This document shows, piece after piece, positions 47,347-56,082 of a DNA stretch of 64,000 bases. Numbering within the stretch: position 1 is the stretch's first letter; the number at the start of each line of letters is the position of its first letter. Where the stretch lies: contig CAWBUW010000007.1 of the NCBI GenBank assembly GCA_963792075.1, forward strand, positions 992,001 to 1,056,000, read 5' to 3'. Source of the DNA: CAWBUW01 sp963792075 (GTDB taxonomy: Bacteria; Chloroflexota; Anaerolineae; Anaerolineales; UBA4823). The position numbers were made by a program, and so were the translations under genes. The notes under the pieces are model-generated. The model was not told the DNA's origin and ran no database searches. It saw only the letters and a program-made list of their open reading frames with translations.

Positions 47347-48531
47347 ATGGTCACATTCACTCACGATAAGGAGCGCGGTCAGACATTGGTTCTGGTTACA
47401 TTAATGATACTCGTATTTATAGGAATTCTTGCACTAGTTTTGGATGGGGGAGCTGCCTATGCTTCTCGACGTAAGGCACAGAATGCAGCGGATGCCGGCG
47501 CAATGGCGGGGGCATCCTATCTTTGTCCCCGGAGCGATACTATAACGAGCCGCGCTGAAGCCGGAGCAGAAGCAAGAAATTATGCCGTCAATCTGAATGG
47601 CGCGTCGGATGCTGAAGTTATAGTTGGTGAAACAAAAACCGTAACCGTAACTGCTAGCGTTAATTATCCAACACCTTTCGCAACCTTTTGGGGATCTGCC
47701 AATTCCACAGCTTCTGCCCGCGCAGTCGCTGGCTGCTTCCCCGTTTGTTCGGCTAAGAACATCGTGCCTGTTGCATGGTCATGCGACGCACTTACGCATG
47801 GTGAAGAGTGTCAGGTTAATTCTGTCGAGTACGGCAATGAATTTAACCCACCGCTTTATCTCGTTATGGACACATCATCATTGTCTGTGGATTTAAATTG
47901 TAAGTATCCCCCAAATTCGTCAAACCCCGGGATTGACTGTGACCTTAATGATGATGGTGCTGACGATGTAATCAGGGCAACTTCAGATCGCAGCTTTCTC
48001 AACATGGACGGTGGTGCATCTGCAAGTGCAGCCGAGATGAAAGATTGGATCGAAAATGGATTCCCAGACCGGGTATACACACACCGTTGGTATCCTACCG
48101 GAGCTGCTGTAGATGCAAGTGTTTTTATGGCCGCTGAAACATTCCTTGAAGGGGAATTGGTAATGCTACCGGTTTATGATCGCATGCCATGTGAAATTGG
48201 TAATGGTGGAAGCATTGCCAGCACATGCCCAACCTTATGGGATACTGGAGACACGCAACCATGGAATGAAACCAATTGGTATGTTCACATTTCTCAATTT
48301 GCACCTTTCAGAGTGACTTGTGTTCAAACAGGCCCAGGTGATAATCCGAAATGCAAAGCATACCAAGATTTTATTGATCAGAATTCTGCAATTATGAGCC
48401 CAGGCGATAGAAATAAGCTCCGGACCATTGAGGGCTACTTTGTCAGAGGCCATATTCCAGAAATGGATAAGTGCCCAGCCGGTACAGGTTCTGGAGACTT
48501 CGGCGCCTGGACTGTCAGTCTCATTAACTAG
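47347..48531 (+). CDS. TadG-like pilus-associated protein
   Basis: 394 aa from ATG 47347, with AAGGAGC upstream. ERGQTLVLVTLMILVFIG and ILALVLDGGAAYASRRKAQN, then AADAGAMAGASYLC, form the Tad-associated TadG/TadE N-terminal motif: one membrane helix followed by AADAAALAGA. The ~300-residue extracellular part is rich in Ser/Thr/Asp and Cys (CFPVCSAKNIVPVAWSCD, DLNCKYPPNSSNPGIDC) and includes a Ca-binding-like DLNDDGADD segment. It probably anchors the pilus machine in the wall. A vWA domain typical of many TadG proteins is not evident. Confidence 0.75.
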   Translation: MVTFTHDKERGQTLVLVTLMILVFIGILALVLDGGAAYASRRKAQNAADAGAMAGASYLCPRSDTITSRAEAGAEARNYAVNLNGASDAEVIVGETKTVTVTASVNYPTPFATFWGSANSTASARAVAGCFPVCSAKNIVPVAWSCDALTHGEECQVNSVEYGNEFNPPLYLVMDTSSLSVDLNCKYPPNSSNPGIDCDLNDDGADDVIRATSDRSFLNMDGGASASAAEMKDWIENGFPDRVYTHRWYPTGAAVDASVFMAAETFLEGELVMLPVYDRMPCEIGNGGSIASTCPTLWDTGDTQPWNETNWYVHISQFAPFRVTCVQTGPGDNPKCKAYQDFIDQNSAIMSPGDRNKLRTIEGYFVRGHIPEMDKCPAGTGSGDFGAWTVSLIN

Positions 48532-48613
48532 CCACTCCTCCGGCGGCGACCCCTTCTCTGTGTCGCCGCCGACTGATTAACCAACGCTCTACATTCTTTC
48601 TCGGAGGTGATCC

Positions 48614-49492
48614 TTGAACCCACGCTTTCGCACCGGCATCCTGATCCTCATCATTGGGGTCGTTCTGGTGGGTTTCGGCATCCTGGCGTTCAGCCGCATG
48701 ATCTCGCAGACCCTTGCCCCACTCCCTGCTCCCACCGCCATGCCCCCCATCACCGAAAAGGTGGTCGTCATGGCCCGCGACGTTCCCATGGGCTATGCCA
48801 TTGCTGACAGCGATGTGCTTACCCTGGAAATCCCCGTGGAGATGGTGCCCCGCAATGCCATCGAAAATATTGAGGATGCCGTTGGGAAAATGACCAAGAC
48901 CAGCCTGGTCTCCGGGGAGATGCTCCAGACCCATCACCTGGTGGATCCCACCAATATCGCCCACGACAAAGCCTTCGTCATCGATGAAGATTACGTCCTG
49001 GTCGCCTTCCCCGCCAATGACTTGATGAGCAGCCTCGATATCCTGCAAGTCGGTGACCGGGTGGAGATCCTCGCCACTTACCCCGAACAAATTACGGTTA
49101 AAACCATTAACGCTCAGGGCCAGGTAGAAGAGAAGACCTATACCCGCTTCTACACCTTCGATGCCATGCAGAAAATCACCCTCGATGCGGTGATTGCTGA
49201 TATCTCCTATGGCGAACAAAATGCAGCCGTCACGACTACCGACGCCGCGGGCCAACAGGTGATCCAGCCCACTGCCACGCCCAGCCCCAAGCAGATCACC
49301 GTGCGCGCTTACATGCTCGCCCTGCCCATCCAGGATGCCCTGGTGCTCAAAAACCTGGTGGACACTGGCGCCACCTTCGACCTGGCTCTGCGCAACCCCA
49401 AATCGGATCTTATTTTCAATACTGTCCCCGTCTCGTTGGAATACCTCAACGACCGGTATAACCTGCCGCTCGAGCTTGATCGAGAACGCTAA
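48614..49492 (+). CDS. cpaB: CpaB-type pilus assembly protein (SAF domain)
   Basis: 292 aa. TTG start at 48614 supported by CGGAGGTGA. An N-terminal membrane helix (ILILIIGVVLVGFGILAFSR) is followed by a SAF domain (VVVMARDVPMGYAIADSDVL, VPRNAIENIEDAVGKMTKTS, LVSGEMLQTHHLVDP). A C-terminal RcpC/CpaB domain follows (DYVLVAFPANDLMSSLDILQ, VGDRVEILATYPEQ, PIQDALVLKNLVDTGATF). In double-membrane bacteria CpaB works with the secretin; here no secretin is present, so it may act in the wall. Confidence 0.8.
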   Translation: MNPRFRTGILILIIGVVLVGFGILAFSRMISQTLAPLPAPTAMPPITEKVVVMARDVPMGYAIADSDVLTLEIPVEMVPRNAIENIEDAVGKMTKTSLVSGEMLQTHHLVDPTNIAHDKAFVIDEDYVLVAFPANDLMSSLDILQVGDRVEILATYPEQITVKTINAQGQVEEKTYTRFYTFDAMQKITLDAVIADISYGEQNAAVTTTDAAGQQVIQPTATPSPKQITVRAYMLALPIQDALVLKNLVDTGATFDLALRNPKSDLIFNTVPVSLEYLNDRYNLPLELDRER

Positions 49493-49512
49493 TTCTCCGG
49501 GAGTAAACCGTA

Positions 49513-50770
49513 ATGACCCCTACTTCTAATCCCGCTCGCATCTTACTGCTCTGCGATCCAGGCAGCACCCAGGAACAGATCACGACTGCGCTGAAGAACC
49601 AGCCCGAATTCACCCTGGTGGATATCCTCGACACTGCCGAACACCTGGCGCGTGAGGTAAACCGGGCTAACCCCAACATCATTATTCTAGATAACATCCT
49701 GAGCGGCCAACCCACTCTGGACATTATGGATGAGATGGCAGCCCAGTTCCCCGAAGTCGCCATTGTCGCCATCATCACCGGCGCGGAGCCTGCTGAAGCG
49801 CAGCAGGTCATGCTCGCCGGTGCGCGCGCCTTCGTCATCCAACCCTTTACCCAGATCAACCTGCTCAGCACCCTGCGCCGCGTGCACAACCTGGAAACCC
49901 GCCGCGCCCAGGTGCGCGGCGCGGCTTCTGCCCGCCCGGTGGAGGCCAGCCATCCGCTGCGGGTCATCACCGTGTACAGCCCGCGGGGGGGTGGGCACCT
50001 CCACCGTTGCTGCCAACCTGGCCGTTGCGCTCCAGGTGGAAACCGGGATGCGTACTCTGCTCTTAGAAGGCAAGCTCTTTTTCGGCGATATGGATGTCAT
50101 GCTCAATATCCGCAACCAGAACACCATTTCCGACCTCATTCCTCATTCCACGAACCTGGATGAGGGCCTGGTGCGCGAGGTGGTTGCTGAACACGCCTCT
50201 GGGATCGAAGTCCTGCTCTCGCCCAGCAGCCTGCAGGTCGCCCAGGGCATCCGCCCGGAAGACATGTATAACGTCTTCATGAACCTGAACCGCATCTATG
50301 ATTACATCGTCATCGACGCCGGGTCTGCCTTGAACGAAAACGCCGTCACGCTGCTGGATGTCGCCGACCGCGCCGTCGTGGTTACCAACCCTGACCTCGC
50401 CGCGCTGCACGATATCTCCCGCTTCATCCAGCTTACCTGGAGCCTTTCGTATCCTGCGGATAAAGTCCTGGTTGTGCTCAACCGGGCCGGCATTCCGGGC
50501 GGCATCCGCTCCGGTGACGTGGCCACTGCGCTACGCCAATCCATCTTCGCTCAGATCCCCGACGAAGGCGCCTGCGGCTTGCGCAGTATCAACAGCGGTG
50601 TCCCGCTGATCACCCGCTATCCCCGCTCGGGCGCAGCCAGGGCCTTCCAGAATCTGGCCAAAGAGCTGCTCAAGCTCAGCTCCACCTCGGCCTCCTCGCG
50701 CCCTGCTTCCTCCCCCGAAGCAGATGCTGCCCGCCGGGACGCCTTGCTTGCCTCGAGCCAATTTGGATAA
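49513..50770 (+). CDS. cpaE: CpaE-like pilus ATPase with receiver-like N-terminus (frameshift in G7)
   Basis: Residues 1-120 form a receiver-like domain (ARILLLCDPGSTQEQITTAL, NIIILDNILSG, AIVAIITGAEPAEAQQVMLA, GARAFVIQPF). The MinD/ParA-type ATPase follows with VYSPRGGVGTSTVAANLAVA (deviant Walker A) and YDYIVIDAGSALNENAVTLL. The frame is broken at a run of seven G (49985-49991): as given, the first frame ends at 50163 and the ATPase continues in another frame to 50770. Six G would give one ~419-aa protein. The run lies exactly in Walker A. It is either a sequencing indel or a slippage switch. In Tad systems CpaE localises the machine. Confidence 0.8.
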
Positions 50771-50773
50771 ACC

Positions 50774-51748
50774 ATGAACCTGGCTACCCTCGCACCCCTG
50801 GCTATCATCATCATCGCCACCGCGTTCTGCGCTGCGGCAGTGTTGGTGTTCTTAGTCAACCTTTATTTCCAGCGCAACTCAGTTTCCGAACGCCTCAATA
50901 CTTATGCCGAGATGCCGGAAATGTCGCCGCGCCGCGTGGCGGTCCACCGGCGCGGGCGTGTCAGCCGCCTGCGTCTGCGCCTGAACAACATGCTCCAGTC
51001 CGTTGCCCCTGAAGAGCTTGGCTTGCAGCTCAGTTCGGCCGACTGGCCGATCACTGAAACCGAATACATCCTCATCCGTTTCTCCGGGGCAGTGGGTGGC
51101 TTTCTCCTGGCCTGGCTGATCAGCCGCAATTGGCTGCCCGGCACCGGCCTCGCCTTCATTGCTTACATGGTCCCTTCTTTATTGCTGCGCATGGCGATTC
51201 AGCGCCGCCAGACAGCCTTTGAGCACCAACTGGTGGATGTGCTGGTGCTTGTTTCCGGCGCGGTCCGCGCCGGGTACAGCCTGCTCCAATCGCTGGATGT
51301 CGTCATCCGCGAGCTGCGCGCCCCTGCCTCGGATGAGTTCCGCCGCGTCCGCCGTGAGATCGGCCTGGGCCTGCCGCTGAACCAGGCGCTGCTCAACCTG
51401 ACTGCCCGCATGCGCAACGATGATCTTTACCTGGTGGTAACAGCCATCAACATCCATGCCCAGGTCGGCGGCAACCTGGTTTCCATGCTCGATGCCGTCA
51501 CCGAGACCATCCGCGACCGCGTCCGCCTTTTCGGCGAAGTGCGCATGCTCACCTCGCAGCAGCGCTTCAACAGCTATATCCTCACCCTGATCCCATTTGG
51601 CATGGGTGCAGCGCTCTTCATCCTGAACCCGAATTATATGTCCCGTATGTTCGAGCCTGGTATTTACCTGTGTATCCCGATTGGCGCTTTTATCATGGTT
51701 GTCCTCGGCAATATTACCATTCGCCGCCTGAGCAAGATCGAAGTATAG
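50774..51748 (+). CDS. tadB: TadB-type inner-membrane platform protein
   Basis: 324 aa, 3 bases after the CpaE stop. An N-terminal membrane helix (APLAIIIIATAFCAAAVLVF), a second pair of segments (AVGGFLLAWLISR, GTGLAFIAYMVPSLLLRMAI) and the T2SS F domain (VDVLVLVSGAVRAGYSLLQS, LDVVIRELRAPASDEFRRVR, EIGLGLPLNQALLNLTARMR). Final segments are FNSYILTLIPFGMGAALFIL and YLCIPIGAFIMVVLGNI. It is one of the two GspF-like platform proteins that couple to the TadA ATPase. Confidence 0.85.
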   Translation: MNLATLAPLAIIIIATAFCAAAVLVFLVNLYFQRNSVSERLNTYAEMPEMSPRRVAVHRRGRVSRLRLRLNNMLQSVAPEELGLQLSSADWPITETEYILIRFSGAVGGFLLAWLISRNWLPGTGLAFIAYMVPSLLLRMAIQRRQTAFEHQLVDVLVLVSGAVRAGYSLLQSLDVVIRELRAPASDEFRRVRREIGLGLPLNQALLNLTARMRNDDLYLVVTAINIHAQVGGNLVSMLDAVTETIRDRVRLFGEVRMLTSQQRFNSYILTLIPFGMGAALFILNPNYMSRMFEPGIYLCIPIGAFIMVVLGNITIRRLSKIEV

Positions 51749-51781
51749 GCGCCTGCCAGCCATACACCCGGAGAACTTTCT

Positions 51782-52732
51782 ATGTCCATTTACCAAGCCA
51801 TTTTATACTCAGGCATCCTTATCGTGGTGGGTATTGTGATCCTCCTGGCATCCACTCGCTGGCTGCGCACGAATGACGTTAACCTGCGCTTGCGAGAATA
51901 TGTGGAAGATAAAATTGTCACAGACAGGCGCGATCAGTCGGTGATTATCATCCCCTCCCGGCAGCTCACCGGGAATGTTTTCAGCCGTATCCTCTCCCCG
52001 CTGGCGCGCTATTTCATCCAGATCATTGGCCGCCTGACGCCTGCCTCCGCCATCGAGTTGCTTCGCCACCAATTGGTCATCGCCGGCAACCCATACGGCC
52101 TGGGCCCGCGTGAGTTTTTTGCCCTGCGCTGGATTATCGCCGCGGCAGGCTTGGTGGGGGGATTGCTGATCCTCCGCCGGGGCCTGACGCTTAATCTGCT
52201 GCTCGGCGCGGCATCGCTCGTGGTCATTGGGTATGTGCTTCCCGTTTACTGGCTCACGCGTAAAGTGCGCATTCGCCAGAGCCAGATCCGCAAAGGCCTG
52301 CCGGACGCGCTGGATATGCTCAGTGTTTGTTCTTCTGCCGGCCTGGGCTTTGACCAATCCCTCCAGCGTATCAGTGAGCACTGGAATACGCCCATCGGTT
52401 TCGAATTTGGGCGTGTCATTAACGAAATGGAAATGGGCTTCTCTCGTCGCGACGCGCTGCGCAACCTCTCTGACCGCGTGGATGTTCAGGAGCTTTCCAG
52501 CTTTGTCGCCTTTGTGCTGCAGTCTGAGCAGCTCGGGATGAGCCTTTCCGATACCCTGCATTCCCAGGCTGCCCAGATGCGCATCGAGCGCCGCTATCGC
52601 GCCCAGGAACAGGCTCAAAAAATCCCCACCAAGATGCTGCTGCCGATGGCCTTTTTGATCTTCCCGGCCATCCTTGCCGTTGTTCTGGGACCAGCAATTC
52701 CAAGCCTGGTAGATGTCTTTCGCAATCTTTGA
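51782..52732 (+). CDS. tadC: TadC-type inner-membrane platform protein
   Basis: 316 aa. GGAG lies about 9 bases before the ATG. First segment AILYSGILIVVGIVILLAST; T2SS F domain with LPDALDMLSVCSSAGLGFDQ, SLQRISEHWNTPIGFEFGRV, and MGFSRRDALRNLSDRVDVQE, then LSSFVAFVLQSEQLGMSLSD. It closes with a final pair of helices ending AILAVVLGPAIPSLVDVF. Partner of TadB in the platform; the order TadB-TadC is conserved in Tad loci. Confidence 0.85.
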   Translation: MSIYQAILYSGILIVVGIVILLASTRWLRTNDVNLRLREYVEDKIVTDRRDQSVIIIPSRQLTGNVFSRILSPLARYFIQIIGRLTPASAIELLRHQLVIAGNPYGLGPREFFALRWIIAAAGLVGGLLILRRGLTLNLLLGAASLVVIGYVLPVYWLTRKVRIRQSQIRKGLPDALDMLSVCSSAGLGFDQSLQRISEHWNTPIGFEFGRVINEMEMGFSRRDALRNLSDRVDVQELSSFVAFVLQSEQLGMSLSDTLHSQAAQMRIERRYRAQEQAQKIPTKMLLPMAFLIFPAILAVVLGPAIPSLVDVFRNL

Positions 52733-52755
52733 TTCTGGACCCGGATTAGGAGAAT

Positions 52756-54537
52756 ATGGATATGCCGACCTCCCGCGAAGTACCGCCTTACACCAAAGAT
52801 ACTCTTTACAAAGACGCCATGAAACAGTTGCAGGCTGGCCAGTGGCAGTCTGGGCTCACGCAGCTCAACCAGCTCGAATCGCGCTATCCCACTTTCCAGA
52901 CTCAACTGCAAGAGCTGCAAGCAGAAATGGCGATCCGCTCCCGCATCGATGAATACGAAGTGGAGGAAGTCCACCAGGCACGCCTCAACCTGTTTAGGAA
53001 ATACGGGCTGTATGCCCTGATTGCCATCGTTGCCGGTTTAATTCTTTATTATGTCATTGGCACTTACGCCGGGTTTGTTCAGACCCAGGTGGACGTTGCC
53101 CGCCAGCAAATGGAAGAGCAGTCCGAATACCTGCAGCTCCTTGCCACCTATCGCAACGCCCAAAACCTCTTCCGCGCCGGACGTGCGATCGCCGCTTCCG
53201 CCATGTTTGAACAGGTCAACTCGCAAATCCAGGCCAAGGATTATCCGCACGAAGCAGATACTTTCATCAACTTGCCTCAGGAGCTCGAACAGTCCCGCAC
53301 GGTCGCCGGAATCGAAGAACAGTACAACCAGGCTATGGACTTCTTGGGCCAGGAGAAACGCCTGGATGCCCTGGCGCTTTTCCGCAAGATCGAGGCCTGG
53401 GACCCGCGCTACCGGGATGTATCTCTTCAAATTGGCCAGCTTGAAACCTATTTCGATCTAGAATCAGTCTTCGAGCGTGCCGAAGCTGCTTACGCTGCTG
53501 AAGATTGGAGTGTCGCCATTGATCTCTACGAATTGGCGCGCGACCAAAACCCCGCCTTTAAGACCAAGGAGATCGAAGACCGCCTGTTCCAGGCTTATCT
53601 TAACATCGCCCAGGCTATCCTGGACAAAGAAGAGAGCATGGAACAGCTCAAGGTTGCCGAAGAATACTTCGCCAAGGCCCTGGCCCTCCGGCCTCAGGAT
53701 CCCGCCACGATGGAGCTTCGCAGCCAGGCGCGCAAAGCCGTCGAAGATGCCCTGATTGCCACCTACCTTAAAGCCGCCCAAGAAGCGCTGGTTAACCAGG
53801 CCAACTCATTGGAAGCCCTCGCTAAGGCGAACGAATACTACTTTAAGGCCTCCCAGGTTCGCCCCAACGATCCTCTCGTAGCCATAAACTATGAAATGGC
53901 TCGCCGCTACCTCGCCACGATCGAGGAATTCAACCGCGGCGATTGGGATCTGGTGATTACGGACCTGGAATACGTTTACTCCGAAGATTCCTCCTTTGCT
54001 GCGGGCACCGCTGCTCAAACGCTCTATGATGCTTACCTGGCCCGAGGGGGCAACAGCATTGGCGCCGCCGATTACGAGGCCGCCCTGGTAGATTTCAAGC
54101 GCGCCGCGGAAATCGCCAATGCCAATCCCAACGCCGTGCTCCTGGCTGTCCAGGCCCAGGTCGAGATGGCCCGCGCGCTGGGCCTGCTCGCCCGTTATGA
54201 CGAAGCCGTCGCCATGTACCAGGATGCAATCACGAAAGGGAACCTGGACCTCCTGGCTCGCGCTCAAAATCCCACCGTTTATAACAATTTGGTCAATGCC
54301 CAGCTCTCGGTAGACGTAGGAAATTACAAGATGGCGTATACGTATTACCGCAACGCCCTGGAGAACCTCACCTCGCTGCTCGCCACTTCGACCCACGTGG
54401 TCAAGGAAGGCGAGTACTTATCTTCGTTGGCCCGCCAGTACAACACCACCGTCGAAGCGATCATGCAAGCCAACAATATCACCAGCCGCCGTATCGAAAA
54501 GAACCAGGCGCTGATCATTCCCAACCTGAAGAAATAA
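52756..54537 (+). CDS. TPR-rich membrane protein with C-terminal LysM domain
   Basis: 593 aa. A cytoplasmic TPR-like start (YKDAMKQLQAGQWQSGLTQL) leads to one membrane helix at ~residues 85-108 (KYGLYALIAIVAGLILYYVI). Then follow extracytoplasmic TPR-like repeats (FERAEAAYAAEDWSVAIDLY, EYFAKALALRPQDPATMELR) to about residue 535. A LysM module (VVKEGEYLSSLARQYNTTVE, AIMQANNITSRRIEKNQALI) ends the protein. LysM binds peptidoglycan, so the protein could scaffold the pilus across the wall in place of a secretin. Its place inside the Tad operon between TadC and TadA supports this; the role itself is inference. Confidence 0.75.
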   Translation: MDMPTSREVPPYTKDTLYKDAMKQLQAGQWQSGLTQLNQLESRYPTFQTQLQELQAEMAIRSRIDEYEVEEVHQARLNLFRKYGLYALIAIVAGLILYYVIGTYAGFVQTQVDVARQQMEEQSEYLQLLATYRNAQNLFRAGRAIAASAMFEQVNSQIQAKDYPHEADTFINLPQELEQSRTVAGIEEQYNQAMDFLGQEKRLDALALFRKIEAWDPRYRDVSLQIGQLETYFDLESVFERAEAAYAAEDWSVAIDLYELARDQNPAFKTKEIEDRLFQAYLNIAQAILDKEESMEQLKVAEEYFAKALALRPQDPATMELRSQARKAVEDALIATYLKAAQEALVNQANSLEALAKANEYYFKASQVRPNDPLVAINYEMARRYLATIEEFNRGDWDLVITDLEYVYSEDSSFAAGTAAQTLYDAYLARGGNSIGAADYEAALVDFKRAAEIANANPNAVLLAVQAQVEMARALGLLARYDEAVAMYQDAITKGNLDLLARAQNPTVYNNLVNAQLSVDVGNYKMAYTYYRNALENLTSLLATSTHVVKEGEYLSSLARQYNTTVEAIMQANNITSRRIEKNQALIIPNLKK

Positions 54538-54574
54538 CCAATCTCGTGTTGGGCTGTCCGAAAAGGACTTTATC

Positions 54575-54612
54575 GTGGTGTTCACCCCCCACAAGTGGGG
54601 GGTGAACACCAC
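54575..54612. terminator. Hairpin before tadA
   Basis: GTGGTGTTCACCCCCCA pairs with TGGGGGGTGAACACCAC, loop CAAG. It lies between the TPR-LysM gene and tadA, inside the operon. No clean T-tract follows, so it may be a partial terminator or processing site that sets TadA dosage. Confidence 0.65.
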
Positions 54613-54634
54613 AAAAACCCCTTTCTGTGGCGGT

Positions 54635-54668
54635 GGGTTGTCCCCAAAAGCTTCTTTTGGGACAACCC
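54635..54668. terminator. Second hairpin before tadA
   Basis: GGGTTGTCCCCAAAAG and CTTTTGGGACAACCC-type arms around an AAGCTTC centre. Two strong hairpins in 95 bases just upstream of the tadA Shine-Dalgarno. Confidence 0.6.
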
Positions 54669-54693
54669 CATCCCCCGAATTTGGAGAATAACT

Positions 54694-56061
54694 GTGTTCA
54701 ACAATCGCCCTGCCCAGAAATCCCAGCCCACCTCGCCTACCGCAACACGGGAAGCCACCACCGAATCCGCACGCGCCGAATCCGGTACTGCCCTGACCGC
54801 GGATGCATACCACATCCGTGACCGCGTCCAGCGTAAGCTCATCGCAGAAGCAGACGGCGACGTCAGCGTGGCGCATTCCCCTCAGATGCAGCAGATGATC
54901 GAGGCTTTCTTCAACCAGGTGCTGGCCGAAGAGAATTTACTCTACACCCGCGCTACTCGCCAGCGCCTGTTGGAATGGGTCTCCGCGGATATTCTTGGCT
55001 ATGGCCCGCTGGAGCCCTTGCTCAACGATCAATCCATCACCGAAATCATGGTCAACGGCTCCCAGACCATCTTTGTTGAACGCCACGGCTTGATCGAACA
55101 GACCAATGTCACCTTCGAGAATGATGAACATCTGATGCGTATCATCGACCGCATTGTAGCGCCTCTGGGCCGGCGTGTGGATGAAGCCTCGCCCATGGTG
55201 GACGCCCGCCTTCCCAATGGCTACCGTGTCAACGCCACCATCCCACCTCTCTCGCTGGATGGGCCCATCCTCACGGTGCGTAAATTCGCCACCACCCCCT
55301 ACACCGCCCAGGACCTGATTGCCAATGGCACGCTGACACCCGCCCTGACCGAATTCCTGGGCGCCTGCGTCCAGGCGCGCATCAATATTGTGATCGCCGG
55401 CGGTACTGGCACCGGGAAGACCACGCTGCTCAATGTAATCTCAGCCTTCATCCCTACCAACGAGCGCATCATTACCATCGAAGATACCGCCGAACTGCAG
55501 TTAAAACAAACGCATGTCGTGCGCCTGGAAAAACGCCCGCCCAACGTGGAAGGTCGCGGCGAGATCACCATCCGCAGCCTGGTCATCAACGCGCTGCGTA
55601 TGCGCCCTGACCGCATCATCGTGGGCGAGTCCCGCGGCGGCGAAGCCCTCGACATGCTCCAGGCCATGAACACCGGCCACGATGGCTCTATGACCACCAT
55701 CCACTCCAACAGCCCGCGCGATACGCTGCGACGTATTGAAACCATGGTGCTCATGGCCGGGATGGAGCTGCCCCTACGCGCCATCCGTGAGCAGATTACC
55801 TCTGCCATCAACCTGGTCATCCAATTGGAACGCTTGCGCGATGGTACACGTAAAGTAACCCAGGTGACCGAAGTGCAAGGATTGGAAGGCGACACCGTAT
55901 TGTTGCAGGATATCTTTGTCTTCGAGCAGACGGGCATCCAGAATGGGCGTGTCATGGGTCGCCTGAAATCCACTGGCCTGCGCCCGCTCTTCGGCGAAAA
56001 ATTCGCCATCAACAACATTGAGCTGCCGGCCAACATCTTCGAACGCGGCGAGACAATCTAG
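54694..56061 (+). CDS. tadA: TadA/CpaF secretion ATPase
   Basis: 455 aa from the GTG at 54694 (GGAGA 7 bases upstream); an in-frame extension back to 54595 crosses two hairpins and is not credible. N-terminal helical region VQRKLIAEADGDVSVAHSPQ. The CpaF core has GYGPLEPLLNDQSITEIMVN, the Walker A loop GGTGTGKTTLLNVIS, the Asp box TIEDTAELQLKQTHVVRLE, RGEITIRSLVINALRMRPDR and IIVGESRGGEALDMLQAMNT, and the His box GHDGSMTTIHSNSPRD. A hexameric ATPase powering pilus assembly and retraction. It is unusual in coming last, after tadB/tadC; it usually precedes them. Confidence 0.92.
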   Translation: MFNNRPAQKSQPTSPTATREATTESARAESGTALTADAYHIRDRVQRKLIAEADGDVSVAHSPQMQQMIEAFFNQVLAEENLLYTRATRQRLLEWVSADILGYGPLEPLLNDQSITEIMVNGSQTIFVERHGLIEQTNVTFENDEHLMRIIDRIVAPLGRRVDEASPMVDARLPNGYRVNATIPPLSLDGPILTVRKFATTPYTAQDLIANGTLTPALTEFLGACVQARINIVIAGGTGTGKTTLLNVISAFIPTNERIITIEDTAELQLKQTHVVRLEKRPPNVEGRGEITIRSLVINALRMRPDRIIVGESRGGEALDMLQAMNTGHDGSMTTIHSNSPRDTLRRIETMVLMAGMELPLRAIREQITSAINLVIQLERLRDGTRKVTQVTEVQGLEGDTVLLQDIFVFEQTGIQNGRVMGRLKSTGLRPLFGEKFAINNIELPANIFERGETI

Positions 56062-56082
56062 ATCGAAGGCTGGGAAGCCCTT

